DNA from: Sandaracinomonas limnophila
GTDB lineage: Bacteria > Bacteroidota > Bacteroidia > Cytophagales > Spirosomataceae
Assembly (NCBI RefSeq): GCF_004005965.1
Contig: NZ_SACY01000002.1
Coordinates: 496,001-560,000 of the forward strand
Length of the DNA: 64,000 nt
Direction of reading: 5' to 3'
Position numbers and translations under genes: made by a program. The notes under the pieces were generated by a model. That model worked only from the letters and a program-made list of their open reading frames with translations, did not search any database and was not told where the DNA came from. Position 1 is the first letter of the stretch, and every line of letters begins with the position of its first letter. This document shows, one piece after another, positions 8,732 through 17,900 of the stretch.

Positions 8732-9907
8732 TTATTTTAGATACTCTTTGAAAAAGTCGGATGGAGTTTGGTTGTACATCCGGTTAATCACCTTGTGTAA
8801 TGTTTGCCTGCTCCCAAAACCTGCCCTTTCAGCCATTTGTTCAATGGTAAAATTAGCCCATTCTGGGGAACTTGAATGCATATTTTTGATATAGTTCAAT
8901 CTCCATTTCGCTACAAAATTAGCAAAATTAGAATCGTATGTTTTCTTAATAATGGTGGAAACTTGTCGCTCGGTAACATTCAAGCTTTGGGACATTGTTT
9001 TAATAGAAAAAGAATCCTCAATAAATGGCACCTCAGTCTCCATGTAGATGTTTATTTTTTCCATTAATGCATCCCTTGGTTTTTGCTTTACATTAATGGA
9101 TTCATCTTTATTACTTGTTTGATTTAACAAATCATCCTGAAAATTCTTAAACAATAATCCCGATTGAATTTTTGGAGCAAAAACTATAAAAATAAAATTA
9201 TATAAGGCATCTGAAAAAACGAATGCGTCCAAAGGTTGAAATGCAAAACCATGAAAAGGGTTAAAAATTCCAAATCCCTGTAATGTTATAAGAATTAATG
9301 ACAAGAATTTAAGTAAATTATCAAAAAACAACCATCTGTAAAGTTGTTTATTATTATAATACAAGGACGATTTTGCACTATTAAAATAACTTTTTATATA
9401 GAGTTGGATTGACAAAAAAGTATAAACTAAGATTGAAATAAACTTAGCAATTGTATGGTATATTCTAGGAACAAAACCTACTGTTTTATTATAGGTAATT
9501 AATTCTTTTACTTTTAAAAAATCGTCAAGAACCTGCCTTTTATATTCTAAGGAAGAAATCAAAAAAGGGAAAAGTTCAATAGTGTAAAAAACGAAAGGGA
9601 AAAAATGTAAGGCATACCAAAAAGTAAGCTTTTTGTAAGGTTTCAACGCAAAATAAGTATATAAATAGGCTGAAGGTCCTATTAGGTAATGTATTAGTGA
9701 TTGATAGACATAAAAATGCGGTGCAAATGATATCTCTGGCTCAGCCAAAAAATAAGCTGAGACATTTCGAACAAAAAATGAAAGCAAATAAATACCTAAA
9801 AATAAGCTAACTGGACTCCTCTTAAAGCAAATATGCCTTATTCCAACCAACAAAAAGAAAATTGGAAGGATAAAGAAGTATAAATTTTTAAGTATAAAGT
9901 AGAACAT
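8732..9907 (-). CDS. Membrane-anchored AraC-family regulator (copy 2)
   Basis: 391 residues with hydrophobic spans across residues 5-250 and an AraC helix-turn-helix domain in about 290-390 (TIEQMAERAGFGSRQTLHK, QTPSDFFKEYLK). It lies 24 bp after the shorter third copy and 19 bp before copy 1, so the three look cotranscribed. The sensor half is clearly different in sequence from copy 1, suggesting different signals with a similar output domain. No target operon can be assigned. Confidence 0.88.
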   Translation of the reverse strand: MFYFILKNLYFFILPIFFLLVGIRHICFKRSPVSLFLGIYLLSFFVRNVSAYFLAEPEISFAPHFYVYQSLIHYLIGPSAYLYTYFALKPYKKLTFWYALHFFPFVFYTIELFPFLISSLEYKRQVLDDFLKVKELITYNKTVGFVPRIYHTIAKFISILVYTFLSIQLYIKSYFNSAKSSLYYNNKQLYRWLFFDNLLKFLSLILITLQGFGIFNPFHGFAFQPLDAFVFSDALYNFIFIVFAPKIQSGLLFKNFQDDLLNQTSNKDESINVKQKPRDALMEKINIYMETEVPFIEDSFSIKTMSQSLNVTERQVSTIIKKTYDSNFANFVAKWRLNYIKNMHSSSPEWANFTIEQMAERAGFGSRQTLHKVINRMYNQTPSDFFKEYLK

Positions 9908-9931
9908 TGAATTATTAATATAAATGCGAAC

Positions 9932-10456
9932 CTATTTTTCAAAAAACTCTTTTGGGGTACAATTATAATGTTTTTTGACGGCCAAGTAAAAACTTTGTCG
10001 AGTACCAAATCCTGCACATTCTCCAATATAATCCAACGAATATTTTTTGTAATCTCCGTTAATTAGAAAGTTTTTTTCAATATACGCCAAACGCTTAAGA
10101 TTAATGTAATCACGAAATGAAATTCCATATTTCCTGCGAATACTATTTCCAATCGTACGGGAATGCAAATGAAGCGCAGAGCTCAACAACTCTGCTGTCA
10201 ATTGAGAATTTAAAAATACTTCATTCTCAGAAAAATACTGATCTATCGTTTCTGCGGCAATCTCTTCGTTGGAAATTTGCTCGGTAGAAATTTCTAAAGC
10301 TTCAAAAGTTGTAAGGTTGTTCGACAAAATAGGATTAGTAAATTTAGAGCTACGATATTTATCAGAAAACTGATTGTTCTCTTTATGTTTTTTTTCAAGT
10401 AAGTACCAAATAATTCCAACTATTGGAAAGATTAGGCTAATGGAAAAGGCGTGCAT
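9932..10456 (-). CDS. AraC-family regulator (copy 3) with only a short membrane anchor
   Basis: From ATG 10456 the product is 174 residues: one membrane span (ISLIFPIVGIIWYLL) then a linker and a C-terminal AraC domain with KKYSLDYIGECAGFGTRQSFY and CTPKEFFEK. A TTG at 10558 would add 34 residues (MSKKLFCRFFL...) and a further hydrophobic stretch. Either way it lacks the seven-span sensor found in copies 1 and 2, so it is either a truncated paralogue or a deliberately short form. Its start region faces the NTF2-like gene, so the 280-bp divergent region probably holds both promoters. Confidence 0.75.
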   Translation of the reverse strand: MHAFSISLIFPIVGIIWYLLEKKHKENNQFSDKYRSSKFTNPILSNNLTTFEALEISTEQISNEEIAAETIDQYFSENEVFLNSQLTAELLSSALHLHSRTIGNSIRRKYGISFRDYINLKRLAYIEKNFLINGDYKKYSLDYIGECAGFGTRQSFYLAVKKHYNCTPKEFFEK

Positions 10457-10736
10457 TTTATAAGTACTAAATTTTAAAAAAAAAGGTGATGCCACGAAAT
10501 AAGCATTTTTAAAATTCAGCACGTGTAAAAAAAAGCGACAAAACAGTTTTTTAGACAAAAAATATGGCTACAATACATTTTTTTTACGTCAACTATTTGG
10601 CAAAAATCGTGTTTGGGGACATAAAAGTCCTGTTTTTAAAAATTTAGCTTGTGTAAAAAAAATGAAAAGGCCCCAATTGAAAGATCATAAAATCATACAA
10701 TTTTACATATATTGCAAAGCACAAAAACAAAGAACT

Positions 10737-11177
10737 ATGAAACATGTAAAAAAAATCGCTCTATTTATTTTCATTTTTAGTACAAGCGTATTTGCTAAAA
10801 TCCAACCAAGTAAAGAAAGTCTAAAGGCTGCAGAACTTGATCGTTTTAAGGTAATGATTGCAGCAGATAAGGCCGGTTTAGAAAAATCCCTACACAAAGA
10901 TTTATATTATTGCCATTCTTCCGCTACCATCGACAACAAAGAGTCGTACATCGAATCAATCGTTTCGAAAAAAACGATCTACCACAAAATTGAAGTAGAG
11001 GAATCGATGCAAAGAGTTTATGGGAATACCGGTATTAATACGGGAATATTAAATGTTACCAATCTTAAAGACGGTGTAGAGCAACCAGTAAATAGAATAC
11101 GTTATACTGGAGTGTATATTTTCGAAGACGGCCGTTGGCAAATGGTTAGTTGGCAGACAACGAAAAGCCCGAAATAA
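10737..11177 (+). CDS. Secreted NTF2/SnoaL-like protein (DUF4440 type)
   Basis: 146 residues from ATG 10737, where a clear signal peptide begins (MKHVKKIALFIFIFSTSVFA). The remainder has the cone-like NTF2 fold pattern: an alpha-helical start (KAAELDRFKVMIAADKAGL), HKDLYYCHSSATIDNKESYI, and a strand ending GRWQMVSWQTT, as in DUF4440 proteins. Such proteins bind or turn over small molecules, but the active site is not predictable here. It is divergent from the AraC cluster and could be its target. A longer reading from 10662 would place 25 hydrophilic residues before the signal peptide, so I rejected it. Confidence 0.75.
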   Translation: MKHVKKIALFIFIFSTSVFAKIQPSKESLKAAELDRFKVMIAADKAGLEKSLHKDLYYCHSSATIDNKESYIESIVSKKTIYHKIEVEESMQRVYGNTGINTGILNVTNLKDGVEQPVNRIRYTGVYIFEDGRWQMVSWQTTKSPK

Positions 11178-11178
11178 C

Positions 11179-11249
11179 AACCGCCCCCGTCGCTTCGCGC
11201 CACCCCCTCCTTCTGAAGGAGGGGGTGGCGCGAAGCGACGGGGGCGGTT
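11179..11249. repeat. REP-like palindrome, perfect 35-bp arms
   Basis: Arms 11179-11213 and 11215-11249 are exact reverse complements around T11214. The arm begins AACCGCCCCCGTCGCTTCGC and ends CCCCCTCCTTC. It fills the whole gap between two convergent stop codons, so it probably acts as a bidirectional terminator. Related partial copies lie at 13681, 31193, 32036 and 35922. Confidence 0.9.
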
Positions 11250-12653
11250 TTAAAAGTTATTTTGGGGAAGATTAAAGAATTTCCTTATACTTATCTCAGA
11301 AATATTTTTCGCCTTCAACTCCCCTTTTCTATTAATTAAATGGAACATGGGGTTAGAGAAGGCGTCAAATATGCTTTGTAAATTGCCCTCCGATGGGAGT
11401 GTAACATGCGCCGCATTCGATGTAAGCTTGTATTCAGAGATAAATTCCCTCCAGCGTGCCTTGGAAGCAAAAGTGGTGTTTTTAATGTAATAGCGACCTA
11501 TTTTTAGCTTGTGGCGCAATTCTAAAACCTTTAAAGTACTATCCATTAGGGGTAATTCCTTCTGACAATGATCACAATCTGGGTCATAAAAAGCTAACAC
11601 AGTGTAATCATAGTTTTTGGCAAAATCTAAAACACTTACAACTACCTTTGCCGTATCCAATAACTTCATATCAATTATCGGCTGATCCATTTTTAATTTG
11701 CTCAGATTCTCAACGTCTTTTAAATAGGTCTTTTTTGTCGTTTCACTAAGCACTTTACAGACATCCTTTTGGATGTAATTTTTTACAAAAGACATATACG
11801 AATCTACGTTGTTTGAAATATTTCTGTTTTGTAAAAGCTTCCCAAAATGATCCACTACAAAGGGATAGGCTTTAGACTTACAATCGATCGACTTCAACAC
11901 ATTTTTTACTCCAACATAAATAGAATCTCCTTCAAGCGGGAAATAATTAATGTATTCCTGCAGCAAACTTTTATACAGGGGGGAGAAAAACAATTGGTTG
12001 TCGTTCCAGGCGGTTTGTTGCAAAAGTTCCATTCTACCTTTATAATTTTTTCTATTAGGAACCGATTCATCCAATCGATTTAATGTCATAAAATACAAAT
12101 ACAAAGGGTCTGAACCCTTGATTTTTTTAAGCGCCTGTTTTCTAAAAGCCACTAATGACTCTGTTTTTTCTCTAAAAAATGCCGCTTTGTTGGCATGACT
12201 AAATTTTCTTCCTCTTTTAATCTCCACATCATATAAACTGTCTATGATAGAGAAAGATTTTTCTAAACGCTGATATTCCAAAAACAATTCATTGGTAGGG
12301 TCAGTTGAGTGGGTAGTTTTCAAGTAATCTGAACCGGCAATTTGCAGTCGCAGCGTGTCCTTATCAGAAAGTGCTACATAGATTTTTTGCTTGGTTTTGG
12401 GAAAATTTAAATAGTAAATACCTCCAAAAATGGATTTTTTATTGTTGAAGTAAAATGAGTTTTTCTTGAGCTTTAAGGTGTCTTTGGGGATGTAATTTTT
12501 ATCATCAAAAATACAAGAGCGAAAGTGAACAATAGAATCTTTAGCCTCTTTCATATTGATGCGCAGAGTAAATTGTGCTTTCGACTGAAAAGAAAGTAAA
12601 ATACTGAAAAATAAGACGAATGAAAAAAACTTAAGAACTGATCTTCCTAACAT
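11250..12653 (-). CDS. Secreted thioredoxin-like protein (TlpA/DUF4369-type)
   Basis: 467 residues. Signal peptide (about 1-26, ending SKAQ), an N-terminal beta domain typical of DUF4369 proteins (FTLRINMKEAKDSIVHFR), a long helical middle region, and a C-terminal thioredoxin fold from about residue 335 with DPDCDHCQKELPLM (CxxC is Cys-Asp-His-Cys). Bacteroidota carry many of these periplasmic thiol-disulfide proteins; the usual inference is disulfide reduction or oxidation on exported proteins. The gene is convergent with the NTF2-like gene across the palindrome. The CDHC pair differs from the WCxPC of classic TlpA. Confidence 0.8.
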   Translation of the reverse strand: MLGRSVLKFFSFVLFFSILLSFQSKAQFTLRINMKEAKDSIVHFRSCIFDDKNYIPKDTLKLKKNSFYFNNKKSIFGGIYYLNFPKTKQKIYVALSDKDTLRLQIAGSDYLKTTHSTDPTNELFLEYQRLEKSFSIIDSLYDVEIKRGRKFSHANKAAFFREKTESLVAFRKQALKKIKGSDPLYLYFMTLNRLDESVPNRKNYKGRMELLQQTAWNDNQLFFSPLYKSLLQEYINYFPLEGDSIYVGVKNVLKSIDCKSKAYPFVVDHFGKLLQNRNISNNVDSYMSFVKNYIQKDVCKVLSETTKKTYLKDVENLSKLKMDQPIIDMKLLDTAKVVVSVLDFAKNYDYTVLAFYDPDCDHCQKELPLMDSTLKVLELRHKLKIGRYYIKNTTFASKARWREFISEYKLTSNAAHVTLPSEGNLQSIFDAFSNPMFHLINRKGELKAKNISEISIRKFFNLPQNNF

Positions 12654-12772
12654 TTCTAAAATAGTATTTTGATGAATATAAATTAAAGCAAATCACTAAA
12701 TACTCATTAAAATCTCAGAATCTGTGTAAAAAAAATGTAAATGCAGATTTTTTTACAAAATAAAGAAGTCCA

Positions 12773-13495
12773 TTATTTTAAAGAACTGACAAAATCTTGC
12801 AATTTTTTTAGATTTTGTCCACTAGACCCTTTAACAAGATAGGCAGGTAAATTAAACTCAGACAAATCTGTAAATTCCCAAGGGTGAAAATAAAGCATCA
12901 GTGTTTTATCGTTTTTATAAGTCCACTTAGCTACTAATTTATAAAACCATAAGGGGAAGTTTTTAAATGCAAGCCAAAAAAGGGGGATACGGATAAGAGG
13001 ACTCACAGAGGCAGGAATTCTTCGTAATCCTTTGTCAACATATTCGGTTCGCGGCAAATCAAAATGGTTATACCGACCTGGAATCCATGTAGGGTGAACC
13101 GAACTATCATACGTATAACCTGCATCAATAATATCTTTCACCGGTACGTCTTTCATTCGAGGCATTCGAAGTCCGCTTACAGGCTTTCCGGTGATTTCTT
13201 CTAATTTCAATCGAGATGCCAACAAATCTTTGGTTTCAAAAGTAGAATGATAATAAGTATGTGAAGCAATTTCATGCTTTTCAGAAAGTCGCTTAATTTC
13301 TTCTGGAAAATGCTCGGCAAAAAAAGCAGTTGTAAACAAAGTACATCGAACGCCCGGCAGGTCTAAAATGGGCATTATTGCCTGCAAACCTTTGAAGCCA
13401 ATTTCTAATTGTTTTTCAATAGAAATTTCTTGACCATATTCCAAAGGCAAGTCAAACTCTTCCACATCAAAACTGATACAAATATTAGGCTTCAT
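12773..13495 (-). CDS. Polysaccharide deacetylase family protein (NodB homology)
   Basis: 240 residues without a signal peptide. Motif 1 SFDVEEFD supplies the catalytic Asp and metal Asp; motif 2 is ASHTYYHSTF with the two His ligands; MPRMKDVP and YFHPWEF fit motifs 3 to 5. Such enzymes remove acetyl groups from sugar polymers or lipid-linked sugars in the cytoplasm or at the inner membrane. Its start overlaps the end of the GT87-like gene by 11 bp, so the two are translationally linked and probably work on one glycan. Confidence 0.87.
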   Translation of the reverse strand: MKPNICISFDVEEFDLPLEYGQEISIEKQLEIGFKGLQAIMPILDLPGVRCTLFTTAFFAEHFPEEIKRLSEKHEIASHTYYHSTFETKDLLASRLKLEEITGKPVSGLRMPRMKDVPVKDIIDAGYTYDSSVHPTWIPGRYNHFDLPRTEYVDKGLRRIPASVSPLIRIPLFWLAFKNFPLWFYKLVAKWTYKNDKTLMLYFHPWEFTDLSEFNLPAYLVKGSSGQNLKKLQDFVSSLK

Positions 13496-14669
13496 TTTTA
13501 TAATTCTTGAAAAGCAAGTGCGAACTTATCCAAATCCACGCCAATAAACAAGGCAAGGCCTTTAAGGCATACTTGACGATATATTCTGTCCGAATGAATT
13601 TAGGAACAAGGTCGGTTGGGGAAAGGATGGTAAGGAAAACAAGTAAAGTGAAAAGTGAAAAGTGAAAAGTGGAAAATCTTACCTCCCCCGTCGCTTCGCG
13701 CCACCCCCTCCTTCTGAAGGAGGGGGAAGGGGGGAGGTAAAAAAGAAAATACCCCGCCACCGCTATTATATACGTTGAACTCTCCGAAGAAGATGAAAAA
13801 ATAACCAATCCAATCATCAATTGTGCCAAATAATCATTTTGAAAATGGATATTCTTCAAATTTTTAAATCTAATTAATGGTAAAAGACTTAAAAGCATGG
13901 CTGGTACCAAAAAGAATAAGCTTGCAATTTGGTAGTTTCCTGAGATGCGTTTAAATAATCCCATGGCTGATATATCTTGCATGCCAACGTTTGTATAGGA
14001 AATTTGATTCAAGTCGTTTTTGTTTACTATAGTATTGTACCAATCCGAATAAGATTGCAAAACAAAACTTGGGGAAGAAATAACTGAGGGTAAAAATCCT
14101 AAAACCAAAAGCCATACAATTCCATACCCGATTAATTTAAATGGTTTGGGAGTAAAGAAAACCAAGACAAGTCCAACAACACCATAAATCTTCGTTAAAA
14201 TTAATAGGGCAATGATACCTGCTGCTAACCAATCTTTATTTTGTCGAGATAAACCAAAAGCACAAAGTAAGCCCCCTGCTATTAATACATTAAACTGCAA
14301 ATTACTTAAAGCAGTTGTAGCCTCCACCAAGACTAAAATAAGTGGTAGCCATGGAGGATTTTCACCCCAAAAATAACTCATCCCTTTCCAAAGCACCCAC
14401 ATGGAACCTAAACCCCACAGCAACATCCCTGCCCAATCGGGCAAAATAGCAAATGGTGCTATTAATAAGGCAAAAGTTGGACCGTACAAATTATGGTCAA
14501 AGTATTCAGAAGGATAATAAGCATACAAATTCTTTTGTTGAAGCGTGTGCCAAAAGACATTTTTATACACAACAAAGTTATTATACGCCTTTGGCCCTCC
14601 AAAGTATTTGGATAGCACAATTGCAATGGTTGCTAAGTACCAGAGGAGGGGTTTGGGTTTGAGGAGCAT
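13485..14669 (-). CDS. GT87/DUF2029-like membrane glycosyltransferase with an in-frame repeat insertion
   Basis: 394 residues from ATG 14669, with about nine membrane spans. NFVVYKNVFWHTLQQKNLY and YFDHNLYGPTFALL, with LPDWAGMLLW, match the DUF2029 / GT87 polyprenyl-phosphate mannosyltransferase-like family. Near residue 310 the frame runs through a REP-like palindrome and a GTGAAAA array, giving LPPSPSFRRRGWREAT then FSTFHFSLFT. That peptide is not family sequence: it interrupts the normal loop between late spans. The protein may still fold if the insertion lies in a loop; otherwise the gene is decaying. The family call is moderate. Confidence 0.75.
   Translation of the reverse strand: MLLKPKPLLWYLATIAIVLSKYFGGPKAYNNFVVYKNVFWHTLQQKNLYAYYPSEYFDHNLYGPTFALLIAPFAILPDWAGMLLWGLGSMWVLWKGMSYFWGENPPWLPLILVLVEATTALSNLQFNVLIAGGLLCAFGLSRQNKDWLAAGIIALLILTKIYGVVGLVLVFFTPKPFKLIGYGIVWLLVLGFLPSVISSPSFVLQSYSDWYNTIVNKNDLNQISYTNVGMQDISAMGLFKRISGNYQIASLFFLVPAMLLSLLPLIRFKNLKNIHFQNDYLAQLMIGLVIFSSSSESSTYIIAVAGYFLFYLPPSPSFRRRGWREATGEVRFSTFHFSLFTLLVFLTILSPTDLVPKFIRTEYIVKYALKALPCLLAWIWISSHLLFKNYKNEA
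13642..13739. repeat. GTGAAAA array plus REP-like palindrome inside a gene
   Basis: 13642-13676 holds about four GTGAAAA-type units; 13681-13739 is a REP-like copy sharing the CGTCGCTTCGCGCCACCCCC arm and the CTCCTTC/GAAGGAG core with the 11179 palindrome, but with a second arm ending GGGGGGAGGT. Both lie in the reading frame of the GT87-like gene without a stop. Confidence 0.85.
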
Positions 14670-14677
14670 GCACAAAA

Positions 14678-14836
14678 TTAATTGTTAATTGTTAATTGTT
14701 AATTGTTAATTGTTAATTGTTAATTGTTAATTGTTAATTGTTAATTGTTAATTGTTAAAGCGATAATAATTTAAATTAACAACGTTTTTTTGAATTTTTT
14801 AAAATAATTAACAATTAACAATTAACAATTAACAAT
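14678..14836. repeat. TTAATTG heptamer array (11 copies) with inverted partner
   Basis: This is part of the 329-bp gap between the GT87-like gene and rpoB. 14678-14757 is eleven perfect TTAATTG units plus TTA. After an AT-rich spacer, 14806-14836 carries four units of the inverse CAATTAA, able to form a long hairpin. The rpoB promoter follows at 14844. Confidence 0.9.
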
Positions 14837-14843
14837 TTTCCCC

Positions 14844-14851
14844 TATCTTTG
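14844..14851 (+). promoter_or_regulatory. Bacteroidota -7 promoter element for rpoB
   Basis: TATCTTTG fits TAnnTTTG exactly. It implies a leader of about 140 nt and gives rpoB its own promoter, as needed when the ribosomal protein genes are not upstream. No clear TTTG occurs 19 bp upstream. Confidence 0.65.
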
Positions 14852-14891
14852 CAAGCTATTTTCGGCTCAAAGTAAAATTGGGTCTATAGAA

Positions 14892-14987
14892 ATGAATCTG
14901 AAACACCTTTCTCATATCGTAGGGGAAAAGAAAAGGGATCGCATTTCTGAATTCTACGAGGCATTCAGCTTATTTTTATTAATTTAA
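14892..14987 (+). other. Possible 31-residue leader ORF upstream of rpoB
   Basis: ATG 14892 to TAA 14987 gives a 31-residue peptide starting MNLKHLSHIVGEKKRDRIS. It lies between the rpoB promoter and the rpoB start, 11 bp before it. CTC-atat-CGTAG and CTACGAG within it can pair with a bulge. A random ORF of this size is common, so this is only a candidate leader. Confidence 0.25.
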
Positions 14988-14998
14988 ACTAAAAAGCC

Positions 14999-17900
14999 TT
15001 GAGTAACATCACAGCCACCGGTCGTCACAGCTTTGCAAAAGCGCATTCTGTAATCGACTATCCAGATTTTCTGGACATCCAAATCCAGTCCTTCCAGGAT
15101 TTTTTCCAGTTGGAAACAGCTGCAGAAAGTCGCACTGACGAAGGTTTGTTCAAAGTATTTGCGGAAAATTTCCCTATCGCCGACTCACGTGAGAACTTCG
15201 TTCTTTCGTTTGTTGATTACTCGGTAGATCCACCGAAATATTCGGTAGACGAGTGTATCGATAGAGGATTAACGTATTCCGTTCCATTAAAAGCGAAATT
15301 ACGTTTAGTGTGTAATGACACTGATAACGAAGATTTCCAAACAATTGAGCAAGAGGTTTTCTTAGGAAATATTCCTTACATGACCGAAAGAGGTTCTTTT
15401 GTTATTAATGGTGCTGAGCGTGTAATCGTTTCTCAATTACATCGTTCTCCAGGTGTGTTCTTCGCACAATCGAAACACACAAATGGTACTAAATTGTATT
15501 CTGCACGTATTATTCCGTTCAAGGGTTCTTGGATTGAATTTGCTACAGACGTAAACAATGTGATGTATGCCTACATCGACCGTAAGAAAAAGTTCCCTGT
15601 AACGGTTCTTTTACGTGCGATTGGTTTCGGTAACGACAAAGACATCCTTGATTTATTCGGCTTAGCAGAAGAAATCAATGTGGACAAAAAAGCATTGAAA
15701 GAAATCGTAGGTCGCCGTTTGGCTGCAAGGGTTTTAAAAACTTGGCAAGAAGATTTCGTAGATGAGGATACCGGTGAGGTAGTTTCTATTGATAGAAATG
15801 AGATTTTAATCGAGCGTGATACTGTTATCACAGAGGCTGAAATCGAAACTATCTTGGATTCAGGAGCTTCAACTGTAATTTTACATAAAGATGATGCAAA
15901 CGTTTCTGACTACAACATCATTTATAATACTTTACAAAAAGATACTTCAAACTCTGAAAAAGAGGCGGTTGAAGTTATTTATAAGCAATTACGTAACACG
16001 GATGCACCAGATGAGCAAACTGCTCGTGACATCATCCAAAACTTGTTCTTCTCAGACAAGCGTTACGACTTAGGAGAAGTTGGTCGTTACCGAATCAACA
16101 AAAAATTAGGCCACGACATCGATATGGATGTTAAAGTTTTAACAAAAGAGGACATTATCTCTATTGTTAAGTACTTAATTGGTTTAATTAACTCTCGTTC
16201 AGTAGTCGATGATATCGACCACTTATCAAACCGTCGTGTACGTACTGTAGGAGAGCAATTATATGCTCAATTCGGTGTTGGTTTGGCGCGTATGGCGCGT
16301 ACCATCAAAGAGCGTATGAACGTACGTGACAACGAAGATTTCAAGCCAGTAGATTTGATCAATGCGCGTACATTGTCTTCTGTAATCAACTCTTTCTTCG
16401 GAACTAACCAGCTTTCTCAGTTCATGGATCAAACGAATCCATTGGCAGAAATTACTCACAAGCGCCGTATGTCGGCCCTTGGACCAGGTGGTCTTTCTCG
16501 TGAAAGAGCCGGTTTTGAGGTTCGTGACGTTCACTATACGCACTATGGTCGTTTGTGTACGATTGAAACTCCAGAGGGACCAAACATCGGTTTGATTTCA
16601 TCCCTTTGCGTTCACGCGAAGGTAAACTCAATGGGTTTCATTGAAACTCCTTACCGTGTAATTGAAGAAGGAAAAGTAGATACTTCTAGCACTGTTCAGT
16701 ATTTAACTGCTGAAGAAGAAGATGGTAAAAACATTGTTCAGGCAAATGCACCAGTGGATGTAAAAACAGGTGTATTCCAAACAGACCGTGTAAAAGCACG
16801 TTTTGAAGGTGACTTTCCTATTGTTGCTCCAGGTGATGCACAATATATGGACGTTGCTCCAAATCAAATTGTATCGGTTGCGGCTTCTATGATTCCATTC
16901 TTAGAGCATGATGACGCCAACCGTGCCTTGATGGGATCCAACATGCAACGTCAGGCGGTACCTTTATTACGTCCAGAGGCTCCAATCGTGGGTACTGGCT
17001 TAGAGCACCGTGTGGCAATCGACTCACGTACCTTGGTAGTAGCTGAGAAAAACGGAGTGGTTGAATATGTTGACGCATTAAAAATCGTTATTAACTACGA
17101 GCAAACTGAAGAAGACAAGATTACTTCATTCGAAGGTTCTGTAAAAACATACGATTTAATTAAGTTCCGTAGAACAAACCAAGATACTACGATCAACTTG
17201 AAACCAATTGTTTTCAAAGGACAAAAAGTTTCAAAAGGACAAGCGCTTTGCGAGGGTTATGCAACTCAAGCAGGTGAGTTAGCCTTGGGTCGTAACATGA
17301 AAGTGGCCTTCATGCCATGGCAAGGTTACAACTTTGAAGATGCGATCGTAATCTCAGAAAAAGTTGTTCGTGACGATATCTTTACCTCAATCCACATTGA
17401 AGAATTTGAATTAGAAGTTCGTGATACAAAACGTGGAGAAGAAGAATTAACTTCTGAAATCCCGAACGTATCTGAAGAAACTGTTCGTAATTTAGATGAC
17501 AACGGTGTAGTTCGTGTAGGTTCTGAAGTAAAAGAAGGTGATATCTTAATTGGTAAGATTACTCCAAAAGGAGAGTCTGATCCAACGCCAGAAGAGAAGT
17601 TATTACGTGCCATCTTTGGTGACAAGGCAGGTGATGTAAAAGATGCTTCTAAGAAAGCGCCACCATCGTTGAAAGGTGTTGTTATCGACACTAAATTATT
17701 CTCTCGCCCTAAAAAGGACAAAGAAGAAAGAGAAAAATCTAAGGCAGAGTTGAAGAAGTTAATGAAAGAATATGGCAAAGAGTTGACCGAAGTACGTAAA
17801 GTAATGATCGAGAAAACTTTAGGCTTAATTAATGGAAAAACTTCTGGCGGCATTAAGCATAAATTTGGAACAGTAATCGTTGAGGCTGGCGTAAAATTCA

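Noticed and set aside
14678-14836. Possible CRISPR array
   Set aside because: The heptamers are contiguous without spacers, and no cas gene is present.
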